64,000 bases of DNA, from positions 1 through 64,000 of the forward strand of contig NZ_VRTT01000007.1 in NCBI RefSeq assembly GCF_008017805.1, in the 5' to 3' direction. Below, one piece after another: positions 6,983-14,185 of the stretch. Below the pieces are notes generated by a model that searched no databases, was not told where the DNA came from, and saw nothing but the letters and a program-made list of their open reading frames with translations. How positions within the stretch are numbered: the first letter of the stretch is position 1; every line of letters starts with the position of its first letter. The DNA comes from Paenibacillus sp. N3.4 (GTDB lineage: Bacteria > Bacillota > Bacilli > Paenibacillales > NBRC-103111). Made by a program: the position numbers and the translations under genes.

Positions 6983-7420
6983 TTGAACTTAAATAATCAG
7001 GAATTGCTCTTCAGTATTCTCCATGATGGTAGTGTGGTAGGCATCAGGAATACCGCTGATGGGATTGAATTTACTGTCGAAATAAAGTATCTTGCTGAAC
7101 GTATTAAACCTCATTTCAAAGGCATTATCGTAAAACTTAATTATCCTTCTGAGTTGTACTTAGAAGACATTGATACGAAAGAGATAATTCGAGACTTTGA
7201 GGAACTAAGTAAACTTGACACTGAAATCTTGAAGGCAGATATTAATGCAGATAAGGTAAGAGTATTTTGCAGCATCAGCAACGGGCAATCCTTCGGATAT
7301 CTAAATGTTAAGGCAAGTGAAATTTACATTTATGACCCTGAACATAATCCGGTTTGCCTTGAAGATTTGAAAATAATTTGCAAAAGTTATTGGGATGACT
7401 TTAGTAAACGTGGCCGCTAA
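6983..7420 (+). CDS. Hypothetical protein (about 145 residues)
   Basis: A soluble, acidic alpha/beta protein beginning LNLNNQELLFSILHDGSVVGI. It has no signal or membrane segment and I do not recognise its family. TTG 6983 sits about eight bases after GGAGGG; ATG 6977 and TTG 6965 are in frame but lie too near to or before that site. It is framed by repeats R7 and R8, again as a single-gene unit. Length and composition look like a real intact gene; function unknown. Confidence 0.65.
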   Translation: MNLNNQELLFSILHDGSVVGIRNTADGIEFTVEIKYLAERIKPHFKGIIVKLNYPSELYLEDIDTKEIIRDFEELSKLDTEILKADINADKVRVFCSISNGQSFGYLNVKASEIYIYDPEHNPVCLEDLKIICKSYWDDFSKRGR

Positions 7421-7423
7421 TCA

Positions 7424-7480
7424 TTCAACTAACGGATACTGTAGTTTTAATATCGAATGGGCTGCCGCGAGGTAGGCTTT
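7424..7480 (+). repeat. Dispersed repeat R8, partial
   Basis: The left arm TTCAACTAACGGATACTGTA (7424-7443) is followed by a degenerate GGGCTGCCGCG..GTAGGCTTT hairpin. Confidence 0.5.
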
Positions 7481-7481
7481 T

Positions 7482-7595
7482 GCCGATGAACATACAAAAG
7501 TAATATCGAAGATGAACGAGGTCCATCCTTATCATCGACCAGAAAACTTTAAAGATTACAAACATTTCATTCTATCTTTCCACGATTCCACGTAA
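7482..7595 (+). pseudogene. 3' remnant of an unidentified gene
   Basis: An open frame without a start encodes 37 residues containing MNEVHPYHRPENFKDYKHF and ends ILSFHDST at TAA 7593. Composition is protein-like (His, Tyr and Phe rich). It is trapped between repeats R8 and R9 with its 5' end missing. No family recognised. Confidence 0.35.
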
Positions 7596-7669
7596 CGGCA
7601 AACGATAGTGAAATTAAGCAGACTGATGCGGCAGTCTGCATTGTTCGTTGAACGAGCAGGATAAAGTGG
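7588..7669 (+). repeat. Dispersed repeat R9, complete
   Basis: The left arm is ACGTAACGGCAAACGATAG. A perfect 7-bp stem GCAGACT/AGTCTGC lies at 7618-7639, and the right arm is GTTGAACGAGCAGGATAAAG. The arm overlaps the stop of the preceding remnant. Confidence 0.7.
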
Positions 7670-7782
7670 TAGTATGCCCTATACCCTCACATGTAGATAA
7701 ATGTGGACGGTTGTATCATTGCTATGCTAACCACACAATAATATACTTGTTTGGCGTACATTCATGTATAAAGGGTGATAGA

Positions 7783-9193
7783 ATGCCATTCAATTCGTTC
7801 GATAATTATCCCATGAGTTGGAAACCAGCTCTTAAAAACTTAACTGCTCCCATTTATGCAACAATTGCTGAGATGCTCGAAAAAGATATCAAAGATGGGC
7901 TACTACCACCGGGGACTAAACTGCCTCCACAGAGAGAGTTGGCTGATTATCTGGATGTTAATTTGAGCACCATTTCAAAAGCATTCAAGATTTGTGAGCA
8001 AAAGGGATTAATAGGGGCAACCGTAGGAAGAGGGACCTACGTCTCTTCAGATGTGGGGGTCAATAAAATTCTTTTGCCGAATCACGGCCTTTCCAATGTA
8101 ATAGAGCTTGGTTCCATATTTCCTGAGAATACTTTAAATAACGAAATTGCAGCATATATGAAGAAGATGGTTGTCGAACCTAACTTTGGTGATTTGTTTC
8201 GATATGGGCACCCGGAGGGTACCATGTGGCAGAAGGTAGCTGCCGTGAAATTGATTGAAAAAGCGAGTTTTAAAACAGACCCACAAGAAATTCTTTTGGC
8301 AAGCGGTGGACAGAACGCTATTACTGCAATCCTTGCTGGACTTTTTAAACCCGGTGATAAAATTGGGACGGATCCAGTCACTTACCCAGGCATCAAGACA
8401 GCAGCCAATATGCTAGGTATTCAGTTAGTGGCAATCCAACAAAAGAATAACGAAGTCACCGAAGAAGGTTTAATTTATGCTTGTAAAAACGAGAATATAA
8501 AAGGGCTATATCTAATTCCTGATTTTCATAATCCCACTACCCATACCATGTCTATTGATACAAGAAAAATGGTTGCTTATTTGGCACAAAAGGAAGATTT
8601 AATAGTTATCGAAGATGCCATTCACAGCTTGCTCCATGAAAATCCTTTAGCTCCAATTGCCTCTTACGCTCCAGAGAGGGTACTTTATATTTGTAGTTTG
8701 TCAAAAGTAATATCACCAGGTCTTAGGCTTGCTTTTGTAGTTGCGCCAGAGGTATTTAAAAAGAAGCTATCGGCAGCTCTATATAATATTAATATTTCGG
8801 TATCGCCTATGATGGCAGAACTCGCCGCAGGAATAATCAATGAGGGTGTTTCAGATACAATATTGGAAAAACGCCGTGCTTATTCGAGAGAGCAAAACTT
8901 AATCGTAAGTCAGTACCTTGGCGATTATAAGGTAAATGGAGCACCAGAATGTATTTTTAGGTGGTTAGTTCTTCCTGATGATACAACGGGGAAAGCTTTT
9001 GAATTGCGTGCCTATCATGCGGGGGTACAGGTATATGCCTCAGAACGTTTTTGCAGTGGGTACAGCAAAACCCCAGAGCGCCGTAAGAATGGCTATTACT
9101 GCTCCAGAAAACAACGCTAGATTAATACAAGCACTTAAAATCATCAGAACATTGTTAGAAAATGAAGACAATGATCTCCCTTCCTTGTATTAA
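7783..9193 (+). pseudogene. MocR-type regulator (GntR HTH plus aminotransferase-like domain), frameshifted near its 3' end
   Basis: A full MocR-type protein of about 469 residues when the frame is corrected. A winged-helix GntR domain (IKDGLLPPGTKLPPQREL, VNLSTISKAFK) leads to a fold-type I PLP domain (LASGGQNAITAIL, DFHNPTTHTMS, SLSKVISPGLRLA with the PLP lysine). At 9048-9052 a T5 run shifts the frame: with one T fewer the protein continues as AVGTAKPQSAVRMAITAPEN to TAA 9191. As it stands, the last 50 residues or so are replaced by a short wrong tail. ATG 7783 has AAGGGTGAT upstream; the longer GTG-started frame begins inside repeat R9. MocR proteins usually control a neighbouring gene, here phzF-like 9292. 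Confidence 0.85.
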
Positions 9194-9208
9194 AATAAAA
9201 TTGTGTGT

Positions 9209-9239
9209 CATACAATTTTCTATTTGATGCCATACAATT
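9209..9239 (+). promoter_or_regulatory. Direct-repeat operator CATACAATT x2 between the MocR-type and PhzF-type genes
   Basis: CATACAATT occurs at 9209-9217 and 9231-9239, 22 bases apart, about two helical turns. The first copy also sits in the palindrome AATTGTGTGTCATACAATT. MocR-type regulators commonly bind paired direct repeats, so this is a likely site for the upstream regulator. Confidence 0.55.
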
Positions 9240-9291
9240 AAGTTGTTAAAATGTCTTTTATCTTAGCAGTAAACAAGGGAGGAAGATGACC

Positions 9292-10068
9292 ATGAAATAT
9301 TATGTAGTTGATGCATTTGCAAACAAGGTTTTTGAAGGAAATCCAGCTGGTGTCTGTATTCTGGATGAATGGCTTCCAGATGATATTATGCAGAAGATTG
9401 CAATAGAGAATAATCTCTCCGAAACTGCCTTTGCCGTCAAGGAAGATGATTATTACCGATTAAGATGGTTTACTCCGGGTAACGAAATTGACTTATGTGG
9501 TCATGCAACTTTAGCAACAGCCTACGTGATAGCTAATTTTTGTGATGCTGAAATTAAGAGTGTTCGATTTCAAACCCTCAGTGGAGAACTAATTGTTGTT
9601 AAAAAGGGTGATCTGTACGAAATGGATTTCCCGAGCAGGATGCCTAATGCACATCCATTAACGGAACAAATGGTTGAAGCCCTTGGGTATAAACCAACAG
9701 AAACTTATCTTGGTCGGGATTTAATGTTCGTACTTGATTCAGAATCTGATGTACTTAGCCTTGACCCCAATTTTGCTAAGTTAGCTGCTCTACCAGATGG
9801 GCTGGGCGTACAGGTTACTGCTAAAAGTGATCAATATGACTTCGTTTCTCGCAGTTTCTTTCCTAAATTAAATGTTAACGAGGACCCCGTATGTGGATCT
9901 GCTCATTGCAATTTTATTCCTTACTGGGCTGAGCGTTTGAATAAACAGGAAATGATAGCAAGACAGGTTTCCAAACGCGGTGGTACCCTATATTGCAAAC
10001 TTCTTGGTGAACGAGTAACAATAAGCGGCCAAGCCGTACTCTATTCAATTGCTGAAATCTTTATCTAA
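9292..10068 (+). CDS. PhzF-family isomerase/epimerase-like protein
   Basis: A protein of about 258 residues of the PhzF (phenazine biosynthesis-like, diaminopimelate epimerase fold) family. The opening VVDAFANKVFEGNPAGVC, the catalytic Glu44 in NNLSETAF, and the strand motif FTPGNEIDLCGHATLA are all present, as is DPVCGSAHC in the second lobe. The family length is about 260-300, so it looks complete. ATG 9292 is nine bases after GGGAGG; the ATG at 9286 is too close. No phenazine genes are nearby, so it is more likely a stand-alone isomerase. It follows the MocR-type gene and its direct-repeat operator. Confidence 0.85.
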   Translation: MKYYVVDAFANKVFEGNPAGVCILDEWLPDDIMQKIAIENNLSETAFAVKEDDYYRLRWFTPGNEIDLCGHATLATAYVIANFCDAEIKSVRFQTLSGELIVVKKGDLYEMDFPSRMPNAHPLTEQMVEALGYKPTETYLGRDLMFVLDSESDVLSLDPNFAKLAALPDGLGVQVTAKSDQYDFVSRSFFPKLNVNEDPVCGSAHCNFIPYWAERLNKQEMIARQVSKRGGTLYCKLLGERVTISGQAVLYSIAEIFI

Positions 10069-10107
10069 AAGTATACCTTTTGACAGTGTAAGCGTTAGTT
10101 TGCCGTT

Positions 10108-10160
10108 ATTGCGCTAACGAGAAAAGATAGTTCAAACATAAAACAATGGCAGCAAATTTA
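10108..10160 (+). repeat. Dispersed repeat R10, left part
   Basis: Left arm ATTGCGCTAACGAGAAAAGA, then TAGTTCAAA, then degenerate sequence (ACAATGGCAGCAAATTT). No clear hairpin. Confidence 0.5.
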
Positions 10161-10270
10161 GGATATATCAAATTTTATAGCGATTTACATTCTTTCAATA
10201 AGATTGCATAATGATCTATGTAAAGTATGCATATTTATATCATATACTTACCAAAAGGAGAGTGTAACTT

Positions 10271-10629
10271 GTGCGCGAAACCTGTGTTCCGACTGGCGTG
10301 AAACTAAAAGAAACTGGCTTTGGATACACGTTGTCCTTAATAGGCGGTAAATATAAATGATCATTATGTATTGGCTGTCTGAAAATAAAGTTATGCGGTT
10401 TAATGAGCTGAAGCGATGTATCGGTACCATTTCCTTTAAAACGCAAAGCATCATGTTAAAAGAGCTGGAGGCAGATGGGCTTATCATACGCAAGGAATTT
10501 CCCCAAATACCTCCCAAAGTTGAATATTCATTATCTGAAAGTGGTCTTTCTCTCATTCCATTGTTAAATATGATGTGCGAGTGGGGAGAGAAAAACAGTT
10601 CGCCAGCTCTGGAGGCTGTACAGCGGTAG
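10271..10629 (+). pseudogene. HxlR-family regulator, frameshifted
   Basis: GTG 10271, ten bases after AAAAGGAG, opens a frame ending GFGYTLSLIGGKYK and stopping at TGA 10358. The remaining HxlR domain (MIIMYWLSENKVMRFNELKR, then ISFKTQSIMLKELEADGL, then PPKVEYSLSESGLSLIP) starts one base out of register at ATG 10357. One extra A joins the two into a normal protein of about 119 residues. The ATG overlaps the TGA, so some reinitiation is conceivable, but the N-terminal helix would be lost. It converges on the quinone-reductase-like gene, which is not the usual divergent layout. Confidence 0.82.
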
Positions 10630-10653
10630 GCATAGCTATTTTGTTTATATTAC

Positions 10654-10690
10654 AAAGGAGTATCTCCTGAACAAGGAAATACTCCTTTTT
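10654..10690 (+). terminator. Bidirectional terminator between convergent genes
   Basis: AAAGGAGTAT pairs with ATACTCCTTT around a CTCCTGAACAAGGAA loop, then T-rich sequence follows. It serves the HxlR gene and probably the converging reductase. Confidence 0.72.
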
Positions 10691-10716
10691 TATAGCAGTC
10701 TTAATAAAGCTATCTA

Positions 10717-11280
10717 TTACAGGTTGTCAAGAAAATTCAAATAATTTAGTACGCTTTTTTCCAATTCGCTTGCAGAGGGCTCATTTTCTGTACCAGGCAC
10801 ATTTTCACCAGGCTCATTTTCCGTACCATAGAACGAAAATAACGAACGATAATTTGCATTGCAGTATAGGAAGGTAGTTTCAAAAGGAGATAATAAATGA
10901 TCAAGTGTATAGCGATATCTTCCCTCTTCACTATAATCTTCTTTTTTAATTCCGGCAGATACAGCTAAAGCAGCTTTGCGATTCTTTAATTTATCGCCTC
11001 CATTAGAACCATAAGCCCACCCGTATGTTAAAACATCGTCAAGCCATTTTTTAAGGAGAGGCGGACAATTAAACCAATATATAGGGAACTGAAAAACAAG
11101 ATTACCATGCGATTCAACCAATTTTTGTTCTTTTTCCACGTCTATGTTCCCATCAGGGTAAGCCTTATGCAATTCGTGAACAGTATACTTTTCTGGATAT
11201 TTTTTGAGTTCTTCTACCCATCGCTTATTAATGACGGATGTTTCTATGCTTGGGTGTGTTACGATAACAAGAGTTTTCAA
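10717..11280 (-). CDS. NAD(P)H-dependent quinone/flavodoxin-fold oxidoreductase (KefF/YwrO type)
   Basis: A 187-residue FMN-binding reductase of the flavodoxin-like NAD(P)H dehydrogenase (quinone) family. Family marks are the N-terminal LVIVTHPSIETSVINKRW, then LVFQFPIYWFNCPPLLKKWLDDVLTYGWAYG and the late FETTFLYCNANY. Near the C-terminus, GTENEP occurs twice around GENVP, which looks like a small in-frame tandem duplication in the gene. The upstream region (11349-11421) retains an HxlR-type operator and the probable start of a divergent HxlR gene that has been lost, so this reductase may have lost its regulator. Confidence 0.87.
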   Translation of the reverse strand: MKTLVIVTHPSIETSVINKRWVEELKKYPEKYTVHELHKAYPDGNIDVEKEQKLVESHGNLVFQFPIYWFNCPPLLKKWLDDVLTYGWAYGSNGGDKLKNRKAALAVSAGIKKEDYSEEGRYRYTLDHLLSPFETTFLYCNANYRSLFSFYGTENEPGENVPGTENEPSASELEKSVLNYLNFLDNL

Positions 11281-11348
11281 AGATTTGTCCTCCTTAGTTC
11301 TTATTTATTTCCTTTTTTTGAGTATAAAGATTGCACTGCAAATATGTA

Positions 11349-11421
11349 AGTATGCACTTTTAGTACAGGTACTGTCATAAAGGTGAGTGTCACCCCGAGC
11401 ACATACACTAAATGTTGTTAA
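11349..11421 (+). pseudogene. HxlR operator plus 5' remnant of a divergent HxlR gene
   Basis: AGTATGCACTT..AGGTACT (11349-11373) closely matches the HxlR operator at 3785. It is followed by AAAGGTGAG and a short frame from GTG 11383 (VSVTPSTYTKCC) that stops at TAA 11419. The frame starts like a truncated regulator, and repeat R11 begins just after. Inference: the body of the HxlR gene was replaced or deleted. Confidence 0.45.
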
Positions 11422-11437
11422 CACCGTATTATGATTA

Positions 11438-11523
11438 TTAAACTATCAGAAAACTATAGTTGAGGGGCTTGCTTCGCGGCAGCTCCTGTTTTGTTTATTA
11501 AGTAACGGGCAGCATAGTTGAAT
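11438..11523 (+). repeat. Dispersed repeat R11, complete
   Basis: The left arm TAAACTATCAGAAAACTATA continues to GTTGAGG. A GGGGCT..AGCTCC hairpin lies at about 11464-11486, and the right arm TAACGGGCAGCATAGTTGAA (11503-11522) is identical to the R2 right arm over its core. Confidence 0.7.
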
Positions 11524-11614
11524 ATAATTAATATTCCCGTTGTCCATTTTTTTCCAAAGTATTAAACTGATACTGTATCTCCTTTACTCAAGCATAGAGA
11601 GGTTTTGATTTCAA

Positions 11615-11836
11615 ATGAATTTTGAAACGTTTCCAGTATTAAAGACTGAACGATTTATTCTGCGTCAGATGTTAATTGAAGATGCACCTGCGGTATTCGA
11701 AATATTCTCTGATGCTGATGTTACAAAAGATATAGGCGAAGACCCATTTAGAAGTATTGAACAAGCAGAGGGTTTAATTAATTTTATGAACAACCTTTTT
11801 AATGAAAATAAATCTATCAGATGGGGAATTATTTGA
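11615..11836 (+). pseudogene. GNAT acetyltransferase, N-terminal fragment
   Basis: The 73-residue frame begins FPVLKTERFILRQMLIEDAPAVFEIFSDADV, the standard start of RimJ/RimL-type GNAT proteins, and ends IRWGII. A complete member needs about 170-180 residues including the acetyl-CoA loop, which is missing. The sequence then passes directly into an unrelated EAL-domain remnant, so the gene is truncated by a deletion junction. Confidence 0.78.
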
Positions 11837-11841
11837 ATTTT

Positions 11842-11949
11842 TCCGTCATAGCAGAGGGCATAGAGAAAGAAGAACAAGTAAACTTCTTAAAACATTTAAA
11901 GGATTTTCTTATAAAAGGTTTTGTCGATAACCAGTCCGCCATCCTTTAG
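11842..11949 (+). pseudogene. EAL (cyclic-di-GMP phosphodiesterase) domain remnant
   Basis: The frame encodes SVIAEGIEKEEQVNFLKHL and then KDFLIKGFVDN, which matches the EAL-domain motif VIAEGVET.EQ.FL and the following strand in a degraded form. Only about 35 residues remain, ending at TAG 11947. It is fused behind the GNAT fragment. This is a motif-based reading. Confidence 0.5.
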
Positions 11950-11971
11950 ATAACCTATCGTTTTATGGCAT

Positions 11972-12001
11972 TTAACAGTTGCTCTTTTGGCGTGTTATAA
12001 T
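11972..12001 (+). promoter_or_regulatory. Promoter of the oligoendopeptidase gene
   Basis: TTAACA (11972-11977), an 18-bp spacer and TATAAT (11996-12001). Transcription would start near 12008, which excludes the upstream in-frame start at 11979. Confidence 0.7.
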
Positions 12002-12038
12002 AACACAATCCAATAAATCGGTAGAAAGGAACAAGACG

Positions 12039-13838
12039 ATGAAACAAAGACTACTTAGAAACGAAGTGCCTGTCGAGCTCACCTGGAATCTGGATGAGCT
12101 GTTCACAAGCACACAAGACTGGGAGGCAGAATTGGAAGCTCTTTTGGCAGATGCTTCCCTTCTAGCAACATATAAGGGAACTCTGCAAGCGGGAGCAAGC
12201 CGACTAGCAGACTGTCTTGAAGCTCAAGAAGCTTTGTTTGTCCGTAGCACAAGAGCGGCAACCTACGCGAGACTGCGGTTCACAGAGGATTCCACGGATT
12301 CACAAAATCAAGCTAATTCTGCACGTTCCGGTGACTTTATATCGACGATCGAGACAGCAACCTCCTTTATTCGTTCGGAAATCTGTGCGTTGCCGGAAGA
12401 AACCATCGAAGGCTATTTGAAAGAGGAAGTACGACTGGAGCCTTTTCGGAAAAGTTTGCTTGATTTGCTTAAAACCAAACCATATAACCTTAGCGCGGAA
12501 ACGGAGGCTGCTCTGGCTTCACTCGGTGAAGTATTGGGGGCACCCTACACTATTTATCAGCGGAGTAAGCTATCTGACCTATCTTTTGAACCCGTACAAG
12601 ACGAGCAGGGTGTAACTCATCCTGTTTCATTTGCCTTATTTGAAACGGATTATGAGTTTTCTTCAAATACGTCTTTGCGCCGGGTATCCTATCAATCATT
12701 TAGTAAGACGCTAGCGCAATACCAGAATACGTTTGCCTCCGTATATGCTGCTGAAGTGAAAAAACAAGTTGTAATCGCCCGTTTACGTGGGTATGATTCG
12801 GCAACTGACATGCTTTTACAGCCCCAGCACGTAACGCAGGAAATGTATAATAACATCCTCGATGTTATTCTTCCAGAGCTTGCCCCGCATATGCGGCGGT
12901 TGATGCAATTGAAGAAAAGAGTACTGGGTTTGGATGAACTGCTGTTTTGCGATTTAAAGGCTCCGCTTGACCCGGCATACAATCCACATGTCACTACTGA
13001 GGAAGCAGGACAACTCTTACTTGAAGCGCTGCGAATTATGGGTCCGGAATATTCAGTTATCATGGAGCAAGCGTTATCGGATCGTTGGATAGATTATGCA
13101 GACAACGTAGGCAAATCGACGGGTGCATTTTGTGCGTCACCTTACGGCAAGCACTCGTACATTTTAATCACGTGGGGCGGGAACATGCGGAGCGCTTTCA
13201 CCTTAGCGCATGAGCTTGGACATGCAGGTCATTTGATGCTCGCAGCACGCAATCAACGTTATTCTAATTTCCGGCCATCGCTCTATTTCATTGAAGCACC
13301 ATCCACAATGAATGAGCTGCTGCTGGCGGAGCATATCTTGAAACAATCGAACGAACCACGGATGAAGCGCTGGGTCATTATGCAAATTTTAAATACGTAC
13401 TATCATAATTTCGTAACCCATTTATTGGAAGCTGATATGCAAAGAAGAGTATATGCTGCGGCTGAACAGGGCGAAGCATTGACAGCGAAGAGGTTGTCCG
13501 CTCTTAAAGGTGACGTGCTTTCTGAGTTCTGGGGCGATACTGTACAGCTTGATCAAGGGGCTCATCTAACTTGGATGAGGCAGCCGCATTATTACATGGG
13601 TCTTTATTCTTATACGTATGCAGCCGGGTTGACTGCATCAACAGCAGTTGCCCAGTTGATCAAAGAGGAAGGACAGCCTGTTATTGATCGTTGGATGGAC
13701 GTCCTTAAGGCTGGCGGCACGAAGAATCCCCTTGACTTAATGAAACTTGCCGGTGTCGATATGTCGGAAGCGAAGCCGATCCAGAGCGCTGTCGCTTATA
13801 TAGGATCGTTAATCGACGAGCTTGAACGCTTATTCTAG
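12039..13838 (+). CDS. pepF: Oligoendopeptidase F, M3B zinc metallopeptidase
   Basis: A 599-residue cytosolic zinc peptidase that degrades oligopeptides. The catalytic HELGH is near residue 391 inside AFTLAHELGHAGH, with the third zinc ligand expected in the following EAPSTMNELLLAEH segment. The N-terminal ELTWNLDELF and the length are typical of the PepF/M3B family. ATG 12039 follows AGAAAGGA by eight bases and lies 30 bases after the predicted transcription start. It is monocistronic, ending at a terminator at 13895. It marks the right end of the repeat-rich accessory block. Confidence 0.95.
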   Translation: MKQRLLRNEVPVELTWNLDELFTSTQDWEAELEALLADASLLATYKGTLQAGASRLADCLEAQEALFVRSTRAATYARLRFTEDSTDSQNQANSARSGDFISTIETATSFIRSEICALPEETIEGYLKEEVRLEPFRKSLLDLLKTKPYNLSAETEAALASLGEVLGAPYTIYQRSKLSDLSFEPVQDEQGVTHPVSFALFETDYEFSSNTSLRRVSYQSFSKTLAQYQNTFASVYAAEVKKQVVIARLRGYDSATDMLLQPQHVTQEMYNNILDVILPELAPHMRRLMQLKKRVLGLDELLFCDLKAPLDPAYNPHVTTEEAGQLLLEALRIMGPEYSVIMEQALSDRWIDYADNVGKSTGAFCASPYGKHSYILITWGGNMRSAFTLAHELGHAGHLMLAARNQRYSNFRPSLYFIEAPSTMNELLLAEHILKQSNEPRMKRWVIMQILNTYYHNFVTHLLEADMQRRVYAAAEQGEALTAKRLSALKGDVLSEFWGDTVQLDQGAHLTWMRQPHYYMGLYSYTYAAGLTASTAVAQLIKEEGQPVIDRWMDVLKAGGTKNPLDLMKLAGVDMSEAKPIQSAVAYIGSLIDELERLF

Positions 13839-13894
13839 CAAAAATAAAAAAGGCAATGAAACATTTTTCAACCATTTTATGTGGCAAACTACAG

Positions 13895-13926
13895 GGAGCA
13901 GCTCTAAAGCAGCTCCTCTTTTTTTT
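13895..13926 (+). terminator. Terminator after pepF
   Basis: GGAGCAGCT (13895-13903) pairs with AGCAGCTCC (13908-13916), one mismatch, followed by TCTTTTTTTT. Confidence 0.85.
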
Positions 13927-14185
13927 GGATTTTTACAGATAAGCAGCTTATATGCTGAACGCAATACGACGCAATAATCAAAACGTTAAGTCCTTGATAT
14001 AATCTACCATTAATCTTTAGTTTACCGCTTTCAATCGTTTATGTATTTTTCTATGATAAGCTTACCAACTATGACTACCTTGCTAACTTCATAGAAAAGG
14101 AGGAGATTCTCAAAAACATGCAAACGCTTAAGATCTAGGAGAGTAAGAAATAATTGAACGGTTTTATAATTATAGGAGGTAAAAA
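13927..14185 (+). promoter_or_regulatory. Leader region of the secreted cohesin/dockerin gene
   Basis: A TATAAT lies at 13998-14003, giving an untranslated leader of about 175 bases. A strong AAAGGAGGAG (14097-14105) precedes a tiny frame ATG 14118 to TAG (MQTLKI), overlapping a catabolite-response-like ATGCAAACGCTTAAGA. The frame could be a leader peptide, but this is weak. Confidence 0.35.
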
